From contig JAJYCS010000001.1 of assembly GCA_021778115.1 (NCBI GenBank), positions 1-64,000 on the forward strand: DNA of 64,000 nt, written 5' to 3'. The translations under genes were made by a program, and so were the position numbers. Shown in pieces: positions 1 to 11,092 of this stretch (position 1 is the stretch's first letter; each line of letters begins with the position of its first letter). The notes under the pieces are model-generated. The model saw nothing but the letters and a program-made list of their open reading frames with translations. It had not been told where the DNA came from and ran no database searches. The stretch comes from Deltaproteobacteria bacterium. Its GTDB lineage: Bacteria; Desulfobacterota; Desulfuromonadia; Geobacterales; Pseudopelobacteraceae.

Positions 1-231
1 ATCCTGATGGACATCAACATGCCGGTCATGGATGGAGAGTGCGCCCTTTCGGTGATACGGGAACAGGAACAGCGCACCGGCGGCCATATCCCGGTGATAG
101 CGTTGACCTCTCATGCCCTGAAGGGGGACAGGGAGCGCTTCATCGCCGGCGGTTTTGACGGCTATATCTCAAAACCGGTGCTGATGGATCAGTTGCGAGA
201 GGAGTTGCAACGGGTAATCCCGCAGGGATAA
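1..231 (+). CDS. C-terminal receiver (REC) domain of a hybrid sensor histidine kinase, truncated by window start
   Basis: MDINMPVMDGE...HIPVIALTSHALKGDRERFIAGGFDGYISKP: classic REC motifs; paralogous to the C-terminus of the 5912..8044 kinase. Confidence 0.85.
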   Translation: MLMDINMPVMDGECALSVIREQEQRTGGHIPVIALTSHALKGDRERFIAGGFDGYISKPVLMDQLREELQRVIPQG

Positions 232-335
232 CCATCATCCCCTCCCTGCGGTGCGAACCGGAGCGGAGCCTTCTCCCTGACAGCGCTGCCGTACAAACAG
301 TCATACGTATCACGTCCGTACCTACCATTTTTTGC

Positions 336-1136
336 CTACCCCATACTTCCCATACTTGCGAGCCCGAAGATATGTTCGGGATGATAGGCCGGCGGCTGGC
401 CGGCGTACATCAGCTCCACCTCACCGATCACCTCGAAGCCGCGCGGGGTCAGCAGTTTGCCGGCACCCCGGTTGGCGAACGGCACATCCACCAGCATCCG
501 TCCGCCGTGGGGCATGGCCTGGTCGAGCAGCGTTGCGGCGGTGGTCAGATTCAGGGCGCCAAAGGGGCCGATCTGGTGCCCGTCACCCACCCGTTGCACC
601 ATCAGAAACCCCTCTTCGCTGCCGATGGCCGTGCCACCGGAGGCGGCATACTCCAAAAGTTCGGTACGTGCGTCTCCCCAGCCCAGGTAGTCGATCTCCT
701 GCCAGTCGGGCCGGATCGGCCCCGGTCGGTCAGGACCGCCCGCGCCGTTGTCGGTGCGCTCCCAACGTCGGATCCGATCACAGCTGCAAAAGCCGTTGCG
801 TTCGTAGATCGGTTTGCCGGCTGTGGAGGCGGTGAGCCAGACGGTGCTGACGCCGTTGCCAAGCAACAGTTCCATGGCCCGTGTGAAGAGGGCGCTACCG
901 ATGCCCCGCCCACGGTTGATCGCACCCACCAGTAGGTTGCCGATCCAGCCAGACCGTCCATGGCGTACGGCGGTCACAAAACCGACCGGCGCCCCCTTTT
1001 CACGGAAGACCAGGCAGCCCTCAGGCGAACGTTCCAGCAGGAAGGCCAGTTCACGGCGGTGGCTGATCCAGCCCTCGTCTTTGGCCAGGTCGAGGAAGGG
1101 ATGGATATCATCCGGGCTAAAGGTGGCGATCTGCAT
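336..1136 (-). CDS. GNAT family N-acetyltransferase
   Basis: MQIATFSPDDIHPFLDLAKDEGW... NLLVGAINRGRGIGSALFTRAMELLLGNGVSTVWLTAS acetyl-CoA binding motif; start chosen at the internal ATG of the longer ORF. Confidence 0.8.
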   Translation of the reverse strand: MQIATFSPDDIHPFLDLAKDEGWISHRRELAFLLERSPEGCLVFREKGAPVGFVTAVRHGRSGWIGNLLVGAINRGRGIGSALFTRAMELLLGNGVSTVWLTASTAGKPIYERNGFCSCDRIRRWERTDNGAGGPDRPGPIRPDWQEIDYLGWGDARTELLEYAASGGTAIGSEEGFLMVQRVGDGHQIGPFGALNLTTAATLLDQAMPHGGRMLVDVPFANRGAGKLLTPRGFEVIGEVELMYAGQPPAYHPEHIFGLASMGSMG

Positions 1137-1158
1137 ACAAGGTACCTCCGGCACAATC

Positions 1159-1983
1159 CTACAAAAGGCCCACGGCATCGGCCCGGCACTGCTTGCAATG
1201 CCGCATCTGGCCGATGATCCGTTCGTTGTCATCGCGAACCTGCGTCAGATACTCCGGACTCGGTGCCGGGATATGGGACAGGTCGGCCTGGGGGATGAGC
1301 GGCATCACGTTCATCACCAGTACGCCCAGCCCCTTGATCCGTTCGGCTATCAGGGGGATCTCGGCGTCGTTGATGCCGGGGATCAGTACGGTGTTGACCT
1401 TGACCACCAGCCCCAGCTCGCAGGCCCGCTGCACCCCCTCGTACTGGCTGGCCAACAGGATATCGGCCGCCTCAAGGCCGCTGTAGCGCTTGCCGTGATA
1501 CCAGATGTGGCGGTAGATGCGGGCCGCCGTGGCCGCCTCAACGGCGTTGACGGTGACGGTCAGGCTGTGCAGTCCCAGCGCCGCCAGGCGGTCCAGCGAT
1601 TCCGGCAGCAGCAGGCCGTTGGTGCTCATGCATGTGATCAGCCCGGGGAACTCCTCGCCCACCAGACGGAAGGTCTCAAAGGTCTGCTGGTTGGCTAGCG
1701 GGTCACCGGGACCGGCGATCCCCACCACCCGCATGGTGGGGCCCATAAGCGGTGAGGCCATCACCTCGCGTACCTTGTTCAGGGCCTCATGCGGTGTCAG
1801 CAGACGGCTGGTGACACCGGGACGTGATTCATTGGCGCAGTCGTGTCTGCGGGTGCAGTAGCCGCACTTGATGTTGCAGGCCGGGGCCACCGCCAGGTGC
1901 ATCCGGCCGTTCGTGTGGCGGTGGCCGGCGCTGAAACAGGGATGACCCTGCACCTTGGTGAGTTGTTGACAGGTGGTTGCCAT
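1159..1983 (-). CDS. nifB: Minimal (single radical-SAM domain) NifB-type FeMo-cofactor biosynthesis protein
   Basis: HPCFSAGHRHTNGRMHLAVAPACNIKCGYCTRRHDCANESRPGV (CX3CX2C radical SAM, NifB signature) and C-terminal RHCKQCRADAVG motif. Confidence 0.85.
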   Translation of the reverse strand: MATTCQQLTKVQGHPCFSAGHRHTNGRMHLAVAPACNIKCGYCTRRHDCANESRPGVTSRLLTPHEALNKVREVMASPLMGPTMRVVGIAGPGDPLANQQTFETFRLVGEEFPGLITCMSTNGLLLPESLDRLAALGLHSLTVTVNAVEAATAARIYRHIWYHGKRYSGLEAADILLASQYEGVQRACELGLVVKVNTVLIPGINDAEIPLIAERIKGLGVLVMNVMPLIPQADLSHIPAPSPEYLTQVRDDNERIIGQMRHCKQCRADAVGLL

Positions 1984-2003
1984 GATCAGTACTCCTTTCA
2001 GAC

Positions 2004-2046
2004 GGCAAACGGCGCCGCAGGGAGATCCCCCGCAGGCGCCGTTGCC
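2004..2046 (-). other. Long GC-rich inverted repeat in the 5' leader of the nifB-like gene
   Basis: Minus strand GGCAACGGCGCC TGCGGGGGATCTCCCTGC GGCGCCGTTTGCC; ends about 20 nt before the ATG. Confidence 0.6.
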
Positions 2047-2064
2047 TGAGATGCCAGAGGTAAA

Positions 2065-2079
2065 GCACAGAGCGTGCCA
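2065..2079 (-). promoter_or_regulatory. Sigma-54-type -24/-12 promoter candidate for the nifB-like gene
   Basis: Minus strand TGGCACGCTCTGTGC: GG-N10-GC spacing, -24 element matches consensus. Confidence 0.65.
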
Positions 2080-2082
2080 GGA

Positions 2083-2100
2083 TTGGCAGCTATCTTGCTT
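2083..2100 (+). promoter_or_regulatory. Sigma-54-type -24/-12 promoter candidate for the draG-like gene
   Basis: TTGGCAGCTATCTTGCTT: GG-N10-GC spacing with TTGGCA and TTGCT. Confidence 0.7.
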
Positions 2101-2111
2101 GACGCAGTGTC

Positions 2112-3023
2112 ATGAATCTGCAGTTCGATCTTGAAGAGGTGCGGCAGCGGGCCCGGGGGGCTTTTCTCGGCATGGCGGTGGGGGATGCCCTGGGGGCCAC
2201 GGTGGAGTTCATGACCGTCCCGGAGATCAGTGCCCGCTACGGCGTGCATCGGGAGATCATCGGCGGTGGCTGGCTGCGGCTGAAGGCCGGCCAGGTGACC
2301 GACGATACCGAGATGGCGCTTTGCATCGTCCGGGCCGTTGCGACGAGCCAGGGCTGGTCGCGAGAGGCGATTGCCCGAGAATTCGCGGCATGGCTCAAAT
2401 CGAGGCCGGTGGACTGCGGCGATACCTGTCGCAAGGGGATTCGCGCCTTCATGCTGCACGGCACGCTCGAAGTCCCCTACAACCACTGGGACGGCGGCAA
2501 CGGGGCGGCGATGCGGATGTTGCCGCCGGCCCTGCTGTCATTCCCTGACGGCGAGCTGCTGAAAAAGTACGCCCTGGAGCAGGCCCGGCTGACCCACCAC
2601 CAGGAGCTCTCCGATGCGGCCTGCCTCTGCATCGGCGCCATGCTGCACCTGATCCTGCAGGGGGTTTCCAAAAACCGCCTGCGCAGAGAGGCCGAGGCGT
2701 TGGTGGCCCGTCATCACCAGTTCGGATTCGAACCGTACCGGCGGCTCTCCAGCGCCTATGTGGCCGACACCCTGGCCACCGTTTTCCATTACTTCTTTAA
2801 AGGCCGGGATTTCGAGCACTGCCTGACCGGGGTGGTGAACCAGGGGGGTGATGCCGATACCACCGGCGCCATCTGCGGCATGCTGGCCGGCGGATATTAC
2901 GGCAGCGAGGGGATCCCCCGGCACTGGCTGAAAAAGCTGGACCGGCGGCTGGTCGCTGAACTGGAGCGAGCGACGGAGGGGTTGATTGCGGCCAGTCCCG
3001 CCGGCCGGTTGCCGGGCCCCTAG
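2112..3023 (+). CDS. draG: ADP-ribosylglycohydrolase family protein, DraG-like (ADP-ribosyl-[dinitrogen reductase] hydrolase)
   Basis: GAFLGMAVGDALGATVEF, VTDDTEMAL, NHWDGGNGAAMRMLP, GGDADTTGAICGMLAGGYYG motifs. Confidence 0.85.
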   Translation: MNLQFDLEEVRQRARGAFLGMAVGDALGATVEFMTVPEISARYGVHREIIGGGWLRLKAGQVTDDTEMALCIVRAVATSQGWSREAIAREFAAWLKSRPVDCGDTCRKGIRAFMLHGTLEVPYNHWDGGNGAAMRMLPPALLSFPDGELLKKYALEQARLTHHQELSDAACLCIGAMLHLILQGVSKNRLRREAEALVARHHQFGFEPYRRLSSAYVADTLATVFHYFFKGRDFEHCLTGVVNQGGDADTTGAICGMLAGGYYGSEGIPRHWLKKLDRRLVAELERATEGLIAASPAGRLPGP

Positions 3024-3571
3024 GGGAGTTGCCCCAGGAGCTCACGGGCCAGCCTGGCCAGTGATATCCGTCTGCTCATGGCCTGGCTCCGCATCCGGCG
3101 GTAGGCCTGTTCTTCGCTCAGCCCCTCGCGGGTCATCACGAGCCCTTTGGCCCGTTCGATATCTTTACGCTGTGCCAGCCCGGTGCGGGCCCTGGCCAGC
3201 TCATCGCTGAGACCGGCCAGCCGTTGCGCCGTGATGAGGGCGTAGTACAGGGCCGCTTCGCTGAACGGTTTGGTTAAAAAGGCGGCAGCCGGCGCCTCAA
3301 CTGCCTTTTTAACAAGCTGGCTGCCTTCAGGTTCCATCAGCAGGATAACCGCCGCCGTGACGGCGTCGGTCAACTCCCTGGCCAGCTCCAGGCCGGCAAC
3401 CGGCAGGGCAGCCTCCAGGAGGAGCAGGTCGGGCGTATGGTCCAGGGCCAGCTGCCGGGCGTCGTCACGCCGGTCGCACAGCAGGAAGCGCCCTATTCCC
3501 CACTGCGGCATCACCCGTTGCAGGGCCTCCAGAACGCTGCTGTCCCGGTCGCATATCAGGGCCGTTTTCAT
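3020..3571 (-). CDS. ANTAR-domain response regulator (NasT/AmiR type)
   Basis: N-terminal receiver-like domain; C-terminal DIERAKGLVMTREGLSEEQAYRRMRSQAMSRRISLARLARELL ANTAR signature. Confidence 0.85.
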   Translation of the reverse strand: MKTALICDRDSSVLEALQRVMPQWGIGRFLLCDRRDDARQLALDHTPDLLLLEAALPVAGLELARELTDAVTAAVILLMEPEGSQLVKKAVEAPAAAFLTKPFSEAALYYALITAQRLAGLSDELARARTGLAQRKDIERAKGLVMTREGLSEEQAYRRMRSQAMSRRISLARLARELLGQLP

Positions 3572-3614
3572 GACGCTTCCTCCTTTTCTGTTCCCAATGC
3601 TCGCCCGTTCGTCT

Positions 3615-3630
3615 GCATCCGGTATGCCAC
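3615..3630 (-). promoter_or_regulatory. Sigma-54-type promoter candidate for the ANTAR regulator
   Basis: Minus strand GTGGCATACCGGATGC, followed by A: GG-N10-GC. Confidence 0.5.
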
Positions 3631-3761
3631 CCGGGGCGGTTGCATATTTTTCGCTGCAAACGACCGGCATTCTGGTACACTACCCCTGCCGACGTGACAG
3701 GGCCGATCTCCACATACGTTGCCCCTGCCCGCCGGACATCGGACTCCCTCCTGGAGCGGCC

Positions 3762-5911
<2,150 letters not shown>

Positions 5912-5915
<4 letters not shown>

Positions 5916-8044
5916 TACGGCTGGAGCTCCTCCATAACAGCGCCATGCTGGTATCGCTCGCCTTCCTGCACAGCCTGCTGGTGCGACGCCTGAAGGGACA
6001 CCGCCTGCTGCCGGTGATCGCCGGGTGCACCTTCGGTGCCGTGACCATGGTGGCGATGATGACACCGGTCACCCTGCGTCCTGGTCTGATCTTCGACGGC
6101 CGTTCCATCATCCTGTCGGTTGCCGGTCTCTTCGGCGGTCCGGTGACGGCCCTCATCGCCACCCTATGCGGGGCGGCATACCGGATCTGGCTGGGGGGGG
6201 TCGGCACGTCGGTGGGGCTGGCGGTGATCGCCGGTTCAGCCCTGATCGGCAGCGCCTGGCGTTGGTTGCGCCAGCGCCGGCCTGCGCTCATGCGATTGCC
6301 GGCCCTGTACCTGTTCGGCCTGCTGGTGCATCTCTGGATGTTGCTCTGCATGACCATGCTGCCGTCGACGCTCGTCTGGCAGACCCTCTCCGCCATCACG
6401 CTGCCGGTGCTCCTGATCTATCCGTTGGTCACACTGCTGATCTGCGTCCTCTTCCTGCAGATGGAACGGCATGTCGCTGCCGAAGAGGCGTTGGAGCAGG
6501 AGCGCAACCGCCTCTGGGCCACGGTCCAGGCCATCCCCGATCTCCTCTTTGAGCTGGGGTTGGACGGCCACTATTACGCCTGTTATGCCCGGGAGTCTGA
6601 TAAGCTGGCGGCTCCGGCCGAACAGCTGGTGGGGCGGACGGTGCGGGAGGTGCTGCCGCCAGAGGCGGCCCAGGTCTGCCTTGATGCGTTGCAGGAGGCC
6701 CAGGAGCAGGGGCAGTCGATGGGGCGGCAGTTCATGCTCTCCCTCCCCCAGGGGGAGCACTGGTTCGAACTCTCCGTGGCCCGCAAACCGGCGCGTGCCG
6801 GACAGCAGCGCTTCATGGCCCTTTCCCGCGACATCACGGCGCGGAAGCAGGGGGAGGCGGCACTGTGCGCGGCCAAGCGGACGGCCGAAGAGGCCAGCCG
6901 GGCAAAGAGCGAGTTTCTGGCCAACATGAGCCATGAGATCCGCACCCCCTTGAACGGGGTTCTGGGGATGGTGCAGCTTCTGGCCTTTACCGAGCTGACC
7001 CAGGATCAGCGTGAATATCTGGACTGCCTTGAACTCTCCTCCAAGACCCTCCTGGCCCTGATCAACGATATCCTGGACCTTTCCAAGATTGAGGCCGGCA
7101 AGCTGCAGCTGTCGGTGGAGCCGTTTTCACTGCGGGAGACCATCGCCGAGCTGGCCACCACCCAGGGGCCGCTGCTGCGTCAGCGGGGGCTGCCGTTGCG
7201 GCTGGAGATCGACGATACCCTCCCGGAGCTGCTGCTGGGTGATCAGACCCGGGTCGCCCAGATCCTGCTGAACCTCCTGGGGAACGCCATCAAGTTCACC
7301 CGGCAGGGTGAGATCGTCATCACCGCCCGCCCCCTGGTACGACAGGGGCGGCAGCTGCGGGTCCACTGCACCGTCACCGATACCGGCATCGGCATGGAGC
7401 CGGAGATGCTGGAGCGGATCTTCGCCCCCTTTGAGCAGGGGGACGTCTCAACCACCCGCCGCTACGGCGGCACCGGGCTGGGGCTGGCCATCTGCCAACG
7501 CCTGGTCACCATGATGGGGGGGAATATCTGGGCCGAATCACGGCCGGGGGAGGGGAGCACCTTCCATCTGGAGCTTCCGTTCGAGGAGGCGGCAGGTCAG
7601 GCCGAAAAACGGTCCCCACCGCCTCCACGTCTTTTCCCGACCCCCGATGAGCGGCCATCACGCACTATCCTGGTGGCGGAGGACAACCGGGTGAACGCCA
7701 GTTTCATTACCGCCCTGCTGGGCAAGCTGGGGTACCACTGGCGGCTGGCGGGGGATGGCAAGGGGCTGGTGGCCCTCTGGGAGGCGGGGGGCGCTGACGG
7801 TATCCTGATGGATATCCAGCTGCCGGAGTTTGACGGACTGGATGCTGCCGCCCTGATCCGTAGGCGGGAACAGGAGACGGGCGGCCATATCCCGATCATC
7901 GCCCTCACCGCCCACGCCCTCTACGGAGATCGGGAGCGGTTCCTGGCCGCCGGGTTCGACGGCTATCTCTCCAAGCCGCTGGACCACCGGTTGCTGGCCG
8001 CCGAACTGCACCGTCTCATACACCCGTCGGGAGACCCGGTATGA
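5912..8044 (+). CDS. Hybrid sensor histidine kinase with 5TM LytS-like membrane sensor, PAS and receiver domain
   Basis: N-terminal multi-TM region, [47 protein letters not shown] overlap with upstream kinase. Confidence 0.9.
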
Positions 8045-8820
8045 CCGGCTCCCCGTTTCAGGATCACTTCGGCTCGGTGGCGCGCCGTTACGCCGCCCAC
8101 CGCCCCACCTATCCACCGGAGCTGTTTGCCTGGCTGGCGGATCGCAGCGCGCACCGCGACCTGGCCTGGGACTGCGCCACCGGCACCGGTCAGGCCGCCC
8201 TGGCGCTGGCGGAGCATTTCAGCGAGGTGGTCGCCACCGATGCCAGCCCGAGCCAGATCGAGGCGGCGTCCCCCCGGGACAACGTCACCTACCGGGTGGC
8301 GCCGGCCGACGCCTCCGGCCTCCCCGGCCAAAGCGCCGATCTGATCACCGTGGCCCAGGCCCTGCATTGGTTCGACCTCGATCGCTTTTATGCCGAGGCG
8401 CGGCGGGTCCTGAAACCTGACGGTCTCCTTGCGGTCTGGACCTATGGGGTCTTCCGGGTGGAAGGGGCCGATACGGCCGCCGTCCAGGGGGCGCTGGACC
8501 GCTTTTACCGTGAGACCGTCGGCCCTTGCTGGCCCCCGGAGCGTCGTCATGTGGAGGATGGCTACGCCACGCTCCCCTTTCCGTTCACCGAGCTGGCAGC
8601 GCCGGACCTTGCCATGGCGCTGGACTGGACCCTGGCGGATCTGGCCGGCTACCTGCGCAGCTGGTCCGCCACCAGCCGCTACCAGCAGCAGTATGGCGTT
8701 GATCCGGTCCAAGGGCTGACGGAGGAGTTGGCTCCCCTCTGGGGTGGCGGCCCACTCCGGGTGATCTGGCCGCTCTCCGTCCGGATCGGGCGGCTGCCGA
8801 CACTGCCGGCGGATAGCTGA
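8041..8820 (+). CDS. Class I SAM-dependent methyltransferase
   Basis: AWDCATGTGQAALALAEHF and VAQALHWFDLDRFYAEARRVLKPDG; ATGA overlap with upstream gene. Confidence 0.85.
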   Translation: MTGSPFQDHFGSVARRYAAHRPTYPPELFAWLADRSAHRDLAWDCATGTGQAALALAEHFSEVVATDASPSQIEAASPRDNVTYRVAPADASGLPGQSADLITVAQALHWFDLDRFYAEARRVLKPDGLLAVWTYGVFRVEGADTAAVQGALDRFYRETVGPCWPPERRHVEDGYATLPFPFTELAAPDLAMALDWTLADLAGYLRSWSATSRYQQQYGVDPVQGLTEELAPLWGGGPLRVIWPLSVRIGRLPTLPADS

Positions 8821-8876
8821 CAGCCGGTTTTGGTTTTGCTTGACGCCTTCCCCCCATCGGCACTACAACCAACGGC

Positions 8877-11081
8877 ATGGACCTTCTCGCCCATCTGAAC
8901 AAGCCGCAGAAACAGGCCGTGCTGCACGGCGTGGGTCCGCTTTTGATCCTGGCCGGCGCCGGCTCCGGCAAGACCCGTGTCATCACTCACCGTATCGCTT
9001 ACCTGATCCGGGAGCGCGGCGTGCGTCCGGCGCAGATCCTGGCAGTGACCTTCACCAACAAGGCGGCCAAGGAGATGGCCGAGCGGGTGCGTCACCTGCT
9101 TGCCAGTAACGACATCCCCCTGGTAGCCACCTTCCACGCCACCTGCGGCCGCATCCTGCGCAACGAGATCCACCACCTGGGCTATGACCGGAACTTCGTG
9201 ATCTACGACGACAAGGACAGCGAGCGGCTGCTCAAGGAGCTGCTCAAAGAGCTGGACCTGGACGAGAAGCGCTTTCCGCCCAATGCCGTGGGGGCCAGGA
9301 TCGATGACTGCAAGAACCGCGGCCTCTGGCCCGACGAACTGGAGAGCGGCGATATCTGGAACCAGCGCTTCATCCAGATCTATGCCGCCTACCAGGACCG
9401 CCTCAAACGCAGCAACGCCCTTGATTTCGGCGATCTGATCCTGCTGGCCGTGCGCCTGCTCGAACAGCATCCGCAGGTGCTGCAGCGCTGGCAGGAACGG
9501 TTTCAGTGGCTGCTGGTGGATGAGTACCAGGACACCAACCCGGTGCAGTATCGTCTGATTCGGCTCCTGGCCGGCGAGCGCCGCAACCTGTGTGTGGTGG
9601 GGGACGACGACCAGTCGATCTATTCCTGGCGCGGGGCCGACATCCGCAATATCCTGGAGTTCGAAAAGGATTTTCCCGACGTGACCGTGATCCGGTTGGA
9701 GCAGAACTACCGCTCCTCCGGCACGATTCTGAAAGCGGCCGGGGCGGTGGTGGCCAAGAACTTCGGCCGCAAGGGCAAGACGCTCTGGACCGAGAACCCC
9801 GACGGTGAGCCGATCCGGGTGGTACGGCTGGAGAGCGATCGTGACGAGGCCCGTTTTGTGGCCAGCGAGCTCAGGAACCTGCAACGTCATGCCCTCCCCC
9901 TGACCGACATGGCGGTCTTTTACCGTACCAACGCCCAGTCGCGGCTGGTGGAAGAGGCGCTGGTGGCGGACGGCCTGCCGTACCACATCGTGGGCGGCGT
10001 CCGGTTCTATGCCCGCCTGGAGGTCAAGGACATCCTGGCCTACCTGCGGCTGCTGGAGAATCCGGCCGACGAGCTGTCGCTGAAACGGATCATCAACGTG
10101 CCGCCCCGCGGCATCGGTGCTGCCACGGTGGACAAGATCGCCGAGCTGGCCAGCCGGCAGGGGGTAAGCCTGCTGACCGCCCTGCAGCAGGCCGGTCAGG
10201 GCGGCCTGCTGGCCAGTGGGCCACGGGGCAAGGTGGCGGCCTTCAGTGACCTGCTGCAGCGTTTCAGCAGTATGGTCACCACACGGCCCCTGCCGCAACT
10301 GGTGCGGGCGGTGATGGAGGAGAGCGGCTATCTGGATCGTCTGCGGCAGAGCCGCGACGATGACGACAGCGAACGGCTGGAAAACTTGGAACAGCTCCAG
10401 GCTGCGGTGGAGGAGTTCAGCGACGCCAATCCGGAGGCGGGCCTGTCCGGCTTCCTGGAACAGGTGGCGCTGGTGGCCGATCTGGAACGGGGGGAGGCCG
10501 GTACGCCGTCGGTGACCCTGATGACCCTGCATGCCGCCAAGGGACTCGAGTTCAAGGCGGTCTTCATGATCGGCATGGAGGAGCGCTTGTTCCCCCATGT
10601 GCGGGCCCTGGACGACCTGGACGGTATGGAGGAGGAACGCCGCCTCTGCTACGTGGGGATGACCCGCGCCCGGGAACGGCTCTATCTGCTGCATGCCCGG
10701 CGGCGGCAGCTGTTCGGCCAGGAACAGGCCAACCTGGCGTCCCGCTTTCTGCGGGATATCCCGCCGGAGCTCCTGGCCGAGGCAGCGGAGCCGTCCTGGG
10801 GCCATCGCCGGGAAAACCGGCAGGGCAACCAGGAGCGCCAGCCCGAGGTACACCGCCTGGCAGCCGTCAATGCCGCCCTTGCCGAGGTGGAGCGGATCCC
10901 GGAACCGCCGGATGAAGAGGGGGGGATCTATGTGGGGATGCGGGTCCGTCACGCCACCTTCGGCGCCGGCACGGTCAGGAAGGTTGAGGGGCACGGTGAG
11001 GGGCAGAAGGTGATCGTCTGGTTCGCCGCCGTGGGCCCCAAGAAGCTGATGGCCCGTTTTGCCGGTCTGGAGAGGGTGTAG
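8877..11081 (+). CDS. pcrA: UvrD/PcrA-family ATP-dependent DNA helicase
   Basis: GAGSGKTRVITHRIAYL Walker A, VDEYQDTNPVQY, GDDDQSIYSWRGAD, TLHAAKGLEF. Confidence 0.95.
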   Translation: MDLLAHLNKPQKQAVLHGVGPLLILAGAGSGKTRVITHRIAYLIRERGVRPAQILAVTFTNKAAKEMAERVRHLLASNDIPLVATFHATCGRILRNEIHHLGYDRNFVIYDDKDSERLLKELLKELDLDEKRFPPNAVGARIDDCKNRGLWPDELESGDIWNQRFIQIYAAYQDRLKRSNALDFGDLILLAVRLLEQHPQVLQRWQERFQWLLVDEYQDTNPVQYRLIRLLAGERRNLCVVGDDDQSIYSWRGADIRNILEFEKDFPDVTVIRLEQNYRSSGTILKAAGAVVAKNFGRKGKTLWTENPDGEPIRVVRLESDRDEARFVASELRNLQRHALPLTDMAVFYRTNAQSRLVEEALVADGLPYHIVGGVRFYARLEVKDILAYLRLLENPADELSLKRIINVPPRGIGAATVDKIAELASRQGVSLLTALQQAGQGGLLASGPRGKVAAFSDLLQRFSSMVTTRPLPQLVRAVMEESGYLDRLRQSRDDDDSERLENLEQLQAAVEEFSDANPEAGLSGFLEQVALVADLERGEAGTPSVTLMTLHAAKGLEFKAVFMIGMEERLFPHVRALDDLDGMEEERRLCYVGMTRARERLYLLHARRRQLFGQEQANLASRFLRDIPPELLAEAAEPSWGHRRENRQGNQERQPEVHRLAAVNAALAEVERIPEPPDEEGGIYVGMRVRHATFGAGTVRKVEGHGEGQKVIVWFAAVGPKKLMARFAGLERV

Positions 11082-11092
11082 CTGGGGGCGCC

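Noticed and set aside
2004-2046. ANTAR dual-hexaloop antiterminator target in the nifB leader
   Set aside because: Only one long stem; its apical loop does not show the A1/G4 hexaloop pattern and no U-tract follows.
1159-3571. Mobile or horizontally acquired island boundaries around the nitrogen block
   Set aside because: No integrase, transposase, tRNA-linked direct repeat or clear composition change could be seen by eye.
8679-10994. 771-aa minus-strand ORF opposite the helicase
   Set aside because: High-GC shadow ORF; the plus strand encodes a fully conserved UvrD helicase, and the minus translation is His/Gln/Gly-rich with no domain.
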